64,000 bases of DNA from JAFGLZ01 sp964622545 (GTDB lineage: Bacteria > Planctomycetota > Phycisphaerae > UBA1845 > JAFGLZ01): assembly GCA_964622545.1 (NCBI GenBank), contig CAZUQM010000031.1, forward strand, positions 16,676 through 80,675, in the 5' to 3' direction. The position numbers and the translations under genes are program-made. The notes beneath the pieces are model-generated. The model was given only the letters and a program-made list of their open reading frames with translations. It made no database searches and was not told the origin of the DNA. Of the stretch, positions 50,952 to 58,582 are shown in pieces (position 1 is the stretch's first letter; each line of letters begins with the position of its first letter).

Positions 50952-51458
50952 ATGCGAGCAGAAGTTGCCGTTCTTGTGACGGTGCTCACCCTATTGAGCT
51001 TCGTGCATGTCTTGTCGGTCACGGCGAAAGGGGCGAAACCCGAGGCGACGTCCTTCCAACTCCGCCCGGTAGGGAGGGTCGAGATCCGCGGCGGCGAAAC
51101 AGGAGTCCGGATCGCGCCGAAATACGCCGACGCCCTCCACGGGCTCGAAGGGTTTTCTCATGTCTGGGTGTTCTACTGGTTCGATCGGAACGATACACCG
51201 CAGAAGCGAAGCACCCTCAAGGTTCATCCCCGCGGCAATCCGAGGAATCCCCTCACGGGGGTCTTTGCGACCCGGTCCCCGGCCCGGCCGAATCTGATCG
51301 CGCTGACGCTCTGTAGGGTGCTTTCCGTAAAGGGTACCTGTCTCCGGATCGACGCGATCGATGCCTTGGATGGCTCCCCCGTCCTCGATCTCAAGCCGTA
51401 TATCCCGACCATCGACGCTCGACACGATGCGAAGGTCCCGGCCTGGGTGCAAGGCTGA
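50952..51458 (+). CDS. TsaA/TrmO-fold protein with an N-terminal signal peptide
   Basis: A 168-residue protein. GGAGG lies 6 nt before the ATG, so the leader is genuinely translated: residues 4-26 form a hydrophobic core (VAVLVTVLTLLSFVHVLSVT). The TsaA domain follows: ALHGLEGFSHVWVFYWFDRN, then GVFATRSPARPNLIALTLCR and DALDGSPVLDLKPYIP. TrmO methylates threonylcarbamoyl-adenosine in tRNA using S-adenosylmethionine and works in the cytoplasm. A signal peptide is therefore unexpected; the protein may be membrane-tethered or have a different, extracytoplasmic role. No earlier or later start with a ribosome site removes the leader. Confidence 0.7.
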   Translation: MRAEVAVLVTVLTLLSFVHVLSVTAKGAKPEATSFQLRPVGRVEIRGGETGVRIAPKYADALHGLEGFSHVWVFYWFDRNDTPQKRSTLKVHPRGNPRNPLTGVFATRSPARPNLIALTLCRVLSVKGTCLRIDAIDALDGSPVLDLKPYIPTIDARHDAKVPAWVQG

Positions 51459-51627
51459 ACGCGCTTCGACGGTTCTGGAACCGCGCGGAAGCGACTCGGT
51501 TGCTTCTGTGTTGCCGGCGAATCTTCCGCGGGGGCACGGGTCGAACCCGCCCATAACCGCTCCGTGCCGTTGTTGACGATGCGGGGCAGCGGCAAGAGGA
51601 AGCGGTCGGTTGCCTCTCGGACCGGCA

Positions 51628-53220
51628 TCATCCCTCGAGGATCGCTTCGGCCTCTTGACGGTAGGCGTCCATGACGAACGGGATGCCGCTCACCTCGGCG
51701 CAGTCCTTGGTCAGGCTCATGAGATCGCTGCGGCTGATGGCCGGGAGGCTGAAGCACCGGGCGCCGGCCATCAACTGCTGCAGTCCAACGCGCAGCTTCT
51801 CGACATACGAGTAGAACCCGACCGCGCCGAGCGGCAGCTTCGACACCTCGTCCTTCCCGACGACGTCCGCCACCTGTTCCCAGCAGACGAAGATCTCTTC
51901 GGGCAGGCTCCCGTACTTCGAAACCGTTCGAGGCAGGCCGCCGTTGTTGAGCCACGCCGTGACGTTCTTGCCGACCATACCGGGGATCATCAAGGCCCGG
52001 CCCATGCAAACCGACTTACAGAAGGGCGCGCCCAGGGCGAGCGCCTTGAAGATGTGGTCCTCGGCGCTGAAGCCCCCACCGAACGCGAGATCAGGCACGC
52101 GAACGCCCCGGTCGGCGAGCTTCTGAGCGAACTCGGTCGCGGCCGAATGGAGATAGAGACTCGGCATGCCCCACTCTTCCATCATCCGCCAGGGGCTCAT
52201 GCCGGTCCCGCCCGGTGCGCCGTCGATCGTCAGTAGGTCGATCTGCGCGTCGCTGCCCCACTTGAGCGCCATGGCCAGTTCGCGCAGCCCGTAGGCCCCG
52301 GTCTTCAGGGTGATCCGCTTGAAGCCGAGCTTTCGCAATCGTTCGCACTCGGCCAGGAACGCGTCCTCGTTGATGAACCCGAGACGGCTGTGCCGCTCGA
52401 ACTGCTTGAGGGCGCCGTCCTTGAACGCCGCCTGACTCACGGGATCGGACGGATCCGGCGTCACGATGTACCCACGTCGCTGGAGCTCCAGCGCGCGGTC
52501 CAAACTGTTGATCTTGATCTCGCCGCCGATGCACTTGGCGCCCTGGCCCCACTTCAGCTCGATCGTCTCCAGGCCGTGCTTGTCGATGACGTATTCCGCG
52601 ACGCCCAGCCGCGTGTCCTCGACGTTCATCTGCACGAGCAGCTCGCCGTATCCCCGATGATACCGCTTGTAGATCTCGATCCGCCGATCCATGTCCGGCG
52701 ACGTGACGATCTTGCCATCCGCGTTCAGTTCGAGCTGCGGATCGATACCGCACACGTTTTCACCGCAGACACAGGTCACGCCGCTGATCGCGGCGCCCAT
52801 GGCGAAGTGTTCCCAGTTCTTCCGTGCGATGTCGGTCGAACCCAGCGCGCCGGTGAAAACGGGCGCCAGCATCCGGACCTTCTTGTCCCAGCCGTACTCG
52901 GTCTCCACGCTGACGCTGGGAAACGTACAGGTATCCGGATTCGCCTCGACGCCTTCCGGAAGCCCTTCGCCCCCAAAGGCATATCCCTGGATATTCAGGT
53001 GCGAATAGTCGACGGGGTAGTCCTTGTCGCCACCGGCCGTCACCTCGCCGTACGGACCGGGATAGAGGATCTCCCGTCCGCGAAAGGTCGCCTGGAAGAC
53101 CTCGCAGTTGCCGCGACACCCGTCGATGCATCGCGTGCACAATCCGGAGCTCGGAACCACGCTCCGCGAGCGGTTCGCTGTCTGGGAGACATCGTTGGCG
53201 TTGGGTCGTTGCAGATTCAC
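51628..53220 (-). CDS. FMN-binding glutamate-synthase-family protein (GltB central domain)
   Basis: A 530-residue protein. GTG codons at 53223 and 53220 follow AAGGAG; I prefer 53220 (6 nt spacing). A Cys-rich N-terminus (SSGLCTRCIDGCRGNCEVFQ) is followed by the glutamate-synthase FMN domain: IELKWGQGAKCIGGEIKI, ITLKTGAYGLRELAMALKWG, LLTIDGAPGGTGMSPWRMM and PDLAFGGGFSAEDHIFKALALG. The usual N-terminal glutamine amidotransferase domain and the C-terminal GXGXG domain are absent, so ammonia or another substrate may be used directly. It ends the NuoE-NuoF operon, which can supply NAD(P)H electrons. The facing NrpR-like regulator supports a nitrogen role. Function otherwise unproven. Confidence 0.75.
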   Translation of the reverse strand: MNLQRPNANDVSQTANRSRSVVPSSGLCTRCIDGCRGNCEVFQATFRGREILYPGPYGEVTAGGDKDYPVDYSHLNIQGYAFGGEGLPEGVEANPDTCTFPSVSVETEYGWDKKVRMLAPVFTGALGSTDIARKNWEHFAMGAAISGVTCVCGENVCGIDPQLELNADGKIVTSPDMDRRIEIYKRYHRGYGELLVQMNVEDTRLGVAEYVIDKHGLETIELKWGQGAKCIGGEIKINSLDRALELQRRGYIVTPDPSDPVSQAAFKDGALKQFERHSRLGFINEDAFLAECERLRKLGFKRITLKTGAYGLRELAMALKWGSDAQIDLLTIDGAPGGTGMSPWRMMEEWGMPSLYLHSAATEFAQKLADRGVRVPDLAFGGGFSAEDHIFKALALGAPFCKSVCMGRALMIPGMVGKNVTAWLNNGGLPRTVSKYGSLPEEIFVCWEQVADVVGKDEVSKLPLGAVGFYSYVEKLRVGLQQLMAGARCFSLPAISRSDLMSLTKDCAEVSGIPFVMDAYRQEAEAILEG

Positions 53221-53306
53221 CACACACTCCTTATGGCCGGTTCTCGGCAGGTCCTTCGATTTCGTTTCACGCGCCGTCGCAGTCGGGCCTCGGCCCGTCA
53301 CGGCGG

Positions 53307-54011
53307 CTAGGACGGTTGCAGCACCCCCTTGAGCTGCCATCGGGCGCACTGGAATCCCCGACCCAGCTCACACCAGACGCAGGTGTCCTCCATGCCGTCG
53401 ACCATCGTCGTCTGCGATTCGCACAGCCCGCAAACGCCTGGTTCGGACATGGGTCCCGGGCAGGGCGTGATTGTCATCGGGCACACATCGATGCAGGCGT
53501 TGCAGTGCTTGCAGGTCTCGGGGCGCTCGTTGAACGGCAGGGCGACCCGTCGTTCTCGACCCCGTCCGACAAACCCCAGCGACTTGGACTGCCACACTTC
53601 GTCGCACATGCGGACGCACTTGCCGCACAAAACACAGTCATTGTTCCGCATCGGATAGCGTGATTGGGTCACGCCGACGCGGGCGGCGAGGTCCTGGATG
53701 GCCCGCGAGTTGGGGGCCTCGGCCAGCAGGAGCTCGACGATGTTGCGTCGCGCCCGCATGACGGCCTCCGAATGCGCGTCGACCACGAGCCCTTCTCGGG
53801 CCTCCAGCGTGCATGAGGCGGTCATCTTCCGCCGATCGCCCTGGACGACCTCCACGATGCAAACCCGACAGGCCCCGATCGGCGTGACACCCGGAATGTG
53901 GCAGAGATTCGGAATGCAGATCCCTGCTTCCAGGGCGGCTTCGAGGACGCTTGTCCCCTCCGGAGTCCGGATCGTGGCCCCGTCCACCGTCATGGTGACC
54001 ATCTTCGGCAT
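53307..54011 (-). CDS. 2Fe-2S / 4Fe-4S electron-transfer protein, NuoG/HoxU N-terminal type
   Basis: A 234-residue protein from the ATG at 54011. A plant-type [2Fe-2S] domain (TMTVDGATIRTPEGTSVLEA, CIPNLCHIPGVTPIGACRVC, CTLEAREG) is followed by a linker where the usual Cys-containing loop of NuoG is replaced by LLLAEAPNSRAIQDLAARVG, so that cluster is lost. Two 4Fe-4S motifs come next (CVLCGKCVRMCDEV and CKHCNACIDVCP), then an extra Cys-rich tail (CGLCESQ, CVWCELGRGFQC). It would carry electrons between the NuoF-like flavoprotein upstream (13 bp gap) and the FMN protein downstream. No hydrogenase H-cluster domain is attached. Confidence 0.8.
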   Translation of the reverse strand: MPKMVTMTVDGATIRTPEGTSVLEAALEAGICIPNLCHIPGVTPIGACRVCIVEVVQGDRRKMTASCTLEAREGLVVDAHSEAVMRARRNIVELLLAEAPNSRAIQDLAARVGVTQSRYPMRNNDCVLCGKCVRMCDEVWQSKSLGFVGRGRERRVALPFNERPETCKHCNACIDVCPMTITPCPGPMSEPGVCGLCESQTTMVDGMEDTCVWCELGRGFQCARWQLKGVLQPS

Positions 54012-54024
54012 ACGTCCGTCCCTT

Positions 54025-55872
54025 CTAGATCCTGCGGATCGCGTCGGTCGCGCACGTTTCCATGCAGACCCCGCATCGCTGGCAAAGCTCGTCGTTGATC
54101 TCGATCTGACCGTTCTCATGGATCGCATCGTGCGGGCAGGCCTCGACGCACTCGCCGCACTGCACGCACAGGTCCGAATCGATCTCGTAGCGGACCAACG
54201 CCCGGCAGACGCCGGCAGGGCATCGCTTGTCCCGGATATGTGCCTCATACTCGTCTCGGAAGTAGCGCAGCGTGGACAGAACCGGGTTCGGTGCGGTCTT
54301 GCCCAACGCACACAGCGAGCCCACCGAGACCGTCCAGGCGAGGTCCTCGAGCACATCGAGCTGATCCTCGCGGCCCCGTCCCTCACTGAAGTCGGTCAGA
54401 ATCTCCAGCATGCGATCGATGCCGAGTCGACACGGCACGCACTTGCCGCACGACTCGTCCTGTAGGAAGTTGAGGAAGTACCTGGCTACGTCCACCATGC
54501 AGGCCGAGTCGTCCATGACGACCATGCCGCCCGAGCCCATCATCGACCCCGCTTCCCCGAGCGCCTCGTAGTCGACGGGCAGGTCGAATTGCGAGACGGG
54601 CAAGCACCCGCCAGAGGGCCCACCGGTCTGCACGGCCTTGATCTGTTGTCCGTTTCGCGGACCGCCGCCTATATCGAAGACGATCTCGCGGAGCGTCGTC
54701 CCCATCTCCACCTCGACCAACCCGGTGTTTTTGACGTGACCGGTCAGGGCGAAGATCTTGGTGCCTTTGCTGTCGGCCGTCCCTTGGGCGGCGAACCACG
54801 ACGCGCCCTGGGCGATGATCTGCGGCACGTTCGCCCAGGTCTCGACGTTGTTCAGATTGCTTGGCTGCTCGAGATAGCCCCGCTCGACGGTGTGAACGTC
54901 CTTCGGACGCGGCTCGCCCACCTCGCCCTCCAGCGAGGCCATCAGCGCCGTCGACTCGCCGCACACGAACGCCCCACCACCGCGAGCGACCTTGACGTCA
55001 AACCCGAAGTCGGTCCCCAGAATGCGTTCGCCCAGCAGCCCGAACTCCCGCGCCTGCTCGATCGCCTTGCGGATGTGGAAGACGGCCAGCGGGTACTCGT
55101 TGCGGACGTAGACGTAGCCCCGCCCCGAGCCGATCGCGTACGCCCCGATGATCATCCCTTCCAGCACGCGATGCGGGTTGCCCTCGAGGATACTCCGATC
55201 CATGTAGGCGCCCGGATCGCCCTCGTCGGCGTTGCAGATCACGTAGCGCTCGCGACCCGGCGCCGCCAAGCACTGCTCCCACTTGCGGCCGGTCGGGTAC
55301 CCGCCTCCCCCTCGCCCGCGAAGGCCCGAGGCCTTGACCTCCTCGATGACGTCCTGGGGGGTATGTTGCGTGAGCGCCTTGGCCAGAGCCGCGTATCCGC
55401 CAATGGCGATGTAGTCCTCGATGTCAGTCGGTGAGATCCGTGGGTTGTCGGCCAGGACGTACCGGTTCTGAGCCTCGTAGAACGGGATGTGGTCCTGAGT
55501 GTGGATACGCCTTCCAGAGACCGGGTCGACATACAGGAGTTCCTCGACGACGTCGCCTGCTCGCAGCGTCCGTTCGATAATCTCTGGGATGTGTTCCTCG
55601 CGAATATGGCAGTAGAAGAGGCCCCCGGGGTCGATGACGGCCAACGGGCCCTGCTCGCAGAAACCGTGACAGCCGGTCAGTCGCAGCCGGACCTCTTCGC
55701 CGAGGCCTGCGCTCTCGATCGCGTCGGCCATGGCATTGGCTACGGGCAGACACCCACATGCACGGCAGGCCGTCCCCGCGCACATCGTGATCGTCGAGCG
55801 GCACGTTGCCTGCTGTTTCCGGAGGTCCGCGCGAAAGGCTTCCAGGGCACCAGGGTTCATGAGCTCAGGCAC
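54025..55872 (-). CDS. NuoF/HydB-like NAD(P)H-binding FMN flavoprotein
   Basis: A 615-residue protein. An N-terminal thioredoxin-like [2Fe-2S] domain (CAGTACRACG, LTGCHGFCEQG) precedes the NuoF core: FMN/NAD motif LRGRGGGGYPTGRKWEQC, ICNADEGDPGAYMDR, AFVCGESTALMASLEGE and the SLBB region. The 4Fe-4S motif is ESCGKCVPCRLG. Two more 4Fe-4S motifs close the protein (CVQCGECVEACPHD, CQRCGVCMETCATD). This is the layout of HydB in bifurcating hydrogenases and of related diaphorases; it would exchange electrons between NAD(P)H and iron-sulfur partners in the cytoplasm. It overlaps the NuoE-like gene by 8 bp. Confidence 0.85.
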   Translation of the reverse strand: MPELMNPGALEAFRADLRKQQATCRSTITMCAGTACRACGCLPVANAMADAIESAGLGEEVRLRLTGCHGFCEQGPLAVIDPGGLFYCHIREEHIPEIIERTLRAGDVVEELLYVDPVSGRRIHTQDHIPFYEAQNRYVLADNPRISPTDIEDYIAIGGYAALAKALTQHTPQDVIEEVKASGLRGRGGGGYPTGRKWEQCLAAPGRERYVICNADEGDPGAYMDRSILEGNPHRVLEGMIIGAYAIGSGRGYVYVRNEYPLAVFHIRKAIEQAREFGLLGERILGTDFGFDVKVARGGGAFVCGESTALMASLEGEVGEPRPKDVHTVERGYLEQPSNLNNVETWANVPQIIAQGASWFAAQGTADSKGTKIFALTGHVKNTGLVEVEMGTTLREIVFDIGGGPRNGQQIKAVQTGGPSGGCLPVSQFDLPVDYEALGEAGSMMGSGGMVVMDDSACMVDVARYFLNFLQDESCGKCVPCRLGIDRMLEILTDFSEGRGREDQLDVLEDLAWTVSVGSLCALGKTAPNPVLSTLRYFRDEYEAHIRDKRCPAGVCRALVRYEIDSDLCVQCGECVEACPHDAIHENGQIEINDELCQRCGVCMETCATDAIRRI

Positions 55873-56356
55873 TGGCCAGCACCTCCCGATCCTGCTGGCG
55901 GATCGCCCGTAGGAGTCCTTGTAGCTTGGCGGGGGTTACGTGGTCGTAGTATTCACCGTCGATCACGACCACAGGCGCCAACGCGCACGCTCCGAGACAA
56001 TTGACGGTCTCGACGGTGAAGGCCCCATCGTCCGTCGTCTCACCCGGTGCGGACAGCCCGAGTTGTGCCAACGCCTCGTCCAAGATCCTCGGGGCGCCAC
56101 GGACGTGGCAGGCGGTCCCGAGACACGTCGTGATCACGTGCCGACCTCGCGGTTCGAGGCTGAACGCCTTGTAGAAGCTCGCGAGCCGGTACACCTCGAT
56201 CAGCGGCACGCCGAGGGTTTCGGACACACGGTGCAGCGCCTCTTTGGGCAGGTAGTGGTAGGCTTGCTGAATGTCCTGAAGGACCTCGATGACGTCGAAG
56301 GGCTCGTCCCCTCTGCCCGCGAGGATCTCATCAAGCCCATTCGGCTGGATCTCCAT
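55865..56356 (-). CDS. NuoE/HydC-like [2Fe-2S] thioredoxin-fold protein
   Basis: A 163-residue protein. The ATG at 56356 has GGAGG 6 nt upstream. A helical start (VIEVLQDIQQAYHYLPKEAL, VSETLGVPLIEVYRLASFYK) is followed by the cluster motifs CLGTAC (Cx4C) and NCLGAC (Cx3C). It pairs with the NuoF-like protein, whose gene overlaps it by 8 bp, and helps pass electrons to or from NAD(P)H. It is the first gene of the four-gene operon read from the promoter at 56567-56594. Confidence 0.85.
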   Translation of the reverse strand: MEIQPNGLDEILAGRGDEPFDVIEVLQDIQQAYHYLPKEALHRVSETLGVPLIEVYRLASFYKAFSLEPRGRHVITTCLGTACHVRGAPRILDEALAQLGLSAPGETTDDGAFTVETVNCLGACALAPVVVIDGEYYDHVTPAKLQGLLRAIRQQDREVLASA

Positions 56357-56566
56357 GGGTCTCCTCCCGCCCCATCGGCGGCTACCGGCGTCCCGGGGCG
56401 CCTGCGGTTCTTCGCTAGGGCTACAAGGTTCGGCCAAGCGGATGCGCCTTGCCGATTCTCACGACGAGCAAGGCGCCGTCGGATGCTACAGCATGTCCCA
56501 CCACGCGTCGGCAGAACCCAGGTGTCTAGTGCGCATCCCCCCAGGACATGGCATAAACTTGCCGCT
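56357..56566 (-). promoter_or_regulatory. Long 5' leader of the NuoE-NuoF operon with a hairpin
   Basis: From the likely start of transcription near 56560 to the ATG at 56356 the leader is about 200 nt. It contains a perfect inverted repeat GCGCCTTGC (56444-56452) / GCAAGGCGC (56468-56476) with a 15-nt loop. No T-tract follows, so it is not a plain terminator; an RNA-level control is possible. Confidence 0.4.
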
Positions 56567-56600
56567 ATTATAATCTGTCGCGCGGTCTTGGCAATGCCAA
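56550..56600 (-). promoter_or_regulatory. Promoter of the NuoE-NuoF-FMN operon with overlapping GGCA/TGCC palindromes
   Basis: On the minus strand TTGCCA (56594-56589) and a perfect TATAAT (56572-56567) are 16 bp apart. A 13-bp odd palindrome TTGGCA-A-TGCCAA (56588-56600) covers the -35 box. A second inverted pair, GGCA-N6-TGCC (56550-56563), covers the likely start site. Such a layout fits repression. The GGCA-N6-TGCC geometry equals that of archaeal NrpR operators (GGAA-N6-TTCC), and an NrpR-like gene faces this promoter. Confidence 0.65.
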
Positions 56601-56666
56601 AGGCCCTCTATTGCCATTAGTTGCGGGGTGTTTCGCCCGAAGTCACGCAGGCCCTATTGCTAAAAG

Positions 56667-56680
56667 CGGCATATTTGCCG
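56667..56680. promoter_or_regulatory. Palindrome CGGCA-N4-TGCCG, site 1
   Basis: CGGCATATTTGCCG, a perfect inverted repeat of 5-bp arms around 4 bp. It shares arm sequence and spacing with the site at 56798. Confidence 0.55.
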
Positions 56681-56797
56681 GTAAGAAACTGGCAACTCCG
56701 GGCACGCTGAGATCCGCGAAGCCCCGTCCTGTGCCGGGCGATTTTGCTTGAATTGCAATTTCATCGCCTGCCAACAGAAAGGGATAACCCCAATTAG

Positions 56798-56811
56798 CGG
56801 CAATCTTGCCG
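56798..56811. promoter_or_regulatory. Palindrome CGGCA-N4-TGCCG, site 2, upstream of nrpR
   Basis: CGGCAATCTTGCCG, perfect (arms even extend to 6 bp around TC). It ends 47 bp before the nrpR ATG, a position suited to autoregulation. Confidence 0.55.
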
Positions 56812-56857
56812 AAACAGCGTTCCGCGACCGGCACGTTTGGTGGTAGACTCTCCGGGC

Positions 56858-57865
56858 ATGAGAGAGAAGACCGAAGAGCGACGCCTCGCCATCCTCCGCG
56901 TGCTCCGCGAGGCCGGCGGTCCGCTGGGTAGCACCAAGATGACCGAGCGACTTGCGTCCATGGGCTACGACCTCAGCGAGCGGACGGTACGCTTTCACCT
57001 CCTGGACATGGATAAGTGCGGCCTGACGGAGAACCTCGGAAGGAGCGGGCGGCGCATCACCGAACGCGGCGATAGCGAGTTGTCCAGGGCCAGGGCATTC
57101 GAGAAGGTCGGCTACCTCTCGGCCAAGATCGATCAGATGACCTACCGGATGTCGTTCGACCTGACCCGGCGAGCCGGCACCGTCGTGGTCAACGTGAGCC
57201 TCATCGACCGAGATCAGCTTGATCGCTCGATCCCACTGATGGAGCAGGTTTTTGCGTCCGGCTATGCCATGGGCAAGCTTGTCGGGCTGCTCCGGCCCGG
57301 CCAGAGGGTCGGCGAGGCGGCCGTGCCCAATGGCTCGATCGGTATCGCCACCGTCTGCTCGATCACCCTGAACGGTGTCCTGGTCGCCCACGGCATCCCG
57401 ACCAACTCCCGGTTCGGCGGGCTGCTCGAGCTGCGGGACAAGAAGCCCGTTCGGTTCGTCGAGTTCATCAACTATGACGGCACGACGCTCGACCCGCTCG
57501 AGGTCTTCATCCGCAGCGTCATGACCGATTACGTCAGCGCCACCGAAACGGGCAGCGGTCTGATTGGCGCCAGCTTTCGCGAGGTGCCGGCCGACAGCCG
57601 CGACCGGGTGCTCGAGCTCGGGCGGCAGATGGCGGACGTCGGACTCGGCGGCGTCTACATGATCGGCTGGCCCGGCCGTCCGCTTCTCGAGATCCCCGTC
57701 AGCGAGGGGCGTGTCGGGCTGATCATCATCGGCGGGTTGAATCCGGTGGCCATCCTCGAGGAGAAGGGCATTCGCGTCCACCGAACCGGTGCCCTGGCCG
57801 GATTGATTCACTACGAGGAGCTTTTCGACTATCAGGAATTGCGAACCCGCGCCCACCGTCTGTGA
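56858..57865 (+). CDS. nrpR: NrpR-like transcriptional regulator (HTH + single DUF128/NrpR domain)
   Basis: A 335-residue protein from the ATG at 56858. Residues 5-65 form a winged helix (RRLAILRVLREAGGPLGSTK, ...YDLSERTVRFHLLDMDKCGL). The rest is one DUF128/NrpR domain, with strands such as GTVVVNVSLIDRDQLDRSIP, the repeated GSIGIATVCSITLNGVLVAHGIP, and VGLGGVYMIGWPGRPLLEIP. In methanogens NrpR represses nif and glnA genes and is released by 2-oxoglutarate; some archaeal forms carry two such domains, this one has one. It is divergent from the NuoE-NuoF-FMN operon, and four GGCA/TGCC palindromes lie between the two starts. I infer that it controls this operon and itself in response to nitrogen status. 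Confidence 0.8.
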   Translation: MREKTEERRLAILRVLREAGGPLGSTKMTERLASMGYDLSERTVRFHLLDMDKCGLTENLGRSGRRITERGDSELSRARAFEKVGYLSAKIDQMTYRMSFDLTRRAGTVVVNVSLIDRDQLDRSIPLMEQVFASGYAMGKLVGLLRPGQRVGEAAVPNGSIGIATVCSITLNGVLVAHGIPTNSRFGGLLELRDKKPVRFVEFINYDGTTLDPLEVFIRSVMTDYVSATETGSGLIGASFREVPADSRDRVLELGRQMADVGLGGVYMIGWPGRPLLEIPVSEGRVGLIIIGGLNPVAILEEKGIRVHRTGALAGLIHYEELFDYQELRTRAHRL

Positions 57866-58183
57866 GGAGGGTCGCACGCGGTCTCCGCACCACGACACCA
57901 TAGCCGACAAACGGTGCCACCACCTGACGGCCGCATGATGTTTCTCGTGAGTCGACCCTGGATGGTGGCGCGATGGTGACGTGCTGGGACGGGCTCAAGC
58001 TCGTCGGTCAGGGTGTTGCCTAACGGATCCGGACCACCAGGGGGCGCAGGCGGAGGTCAGAGACCGAGCGCGAACTCGCCTTGCAAGGTGGGAGCGGTGA
58101 CGGCGGGCTATGGCGCTCCTGTGAGAAAGGCGTCATCCCTTTGTCCCGGGAAACCGTGCAGGGTGATCCATGAGCCTGGTTCG
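57866..58183 (+). other. Intergenic stretch without a supported gene
   Basis: Between nrpR and the structured block at 58184. No product recognised on either strand and no obvious terminator for nrpR. Confidence 0.4.
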
Positions 58184-58575
58184 GTGCGGGCGGGAGCCTT
58201 TCGGCCGTTCACGCAAGTCCGAGCGAGCAGCGCAGTGCCTGGTCCCATCGAACGGGCTTTCGTCGGAAAGCGGTGTGATCCGCCGTCGCAGACGGTCCTT
58301 CGGGATGGCATGCAGGTTGTCCGTATCGGTCACGCAATCGACAGGCACATGCCTTCGGCGGGCGAACGGGGTACTCCGCAGGGAAGTGATCGCACGGCTC
58401 GGGTGACCGAGCCCGCTCGAGCGGATGGTCGTCGGCGAAGGAGCAGATACGGGGGTGGTACCCAGAGCCAGGAAAGAGGTGGAGCCGATAGGCGAGACGC
58501 TGGATCGATCTTGCGCGACGGCTCGCCAGGAGGCTCGCCCTACCGCGATCCGAGCCGACAAGAGCGCACGTGACG
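58184..58575 (+). ncRNA. Structured non-coding block, possible 5' remnant of a group II intron
   Basis: The block begins with GTGCG (58184-58188), the 5' consensus of group II introns (GUGYG). It contains stable hairpins with classic RNA loops: GGCTCGG-GTGA-CCGAGCC (58396-58413, a GNRA tetraloop), GTCC-TTCG-GGAT (58295-58306, a UUCG tetraloop), and CTTTC-GTCG-GAAAG just upstream. By memory, phrases such as the AGCGGATGGTCGTCGGCGAA stretch near 58423 look like the domain I region of bacterial group II introns. No reverse-transcriptase frame and no domain V follow, since the block abuts the BNR gene. Open frames across it on both strands look accidental. Structured RNA is fairly safe; the intron identity is tentative. 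Confidence 0.45.
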
Positions 58576-58582
58576 AGGGGCG

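Noticed and set aside
53307..56356. Bifurcating [FeFe] hydrogenase (HydABC)
   Set aside because: The NuoE/NuoF partners fit, but the third protein ends without an H-cluster domain and no catalytic subunit is nearby; an FMN protein takes that place.
58184..58575. RNase P RNA or tmRNA
   Set aside because: I could not find the RNase P GAGGAAAGTCC signature or a tRNA-like pair of ends.
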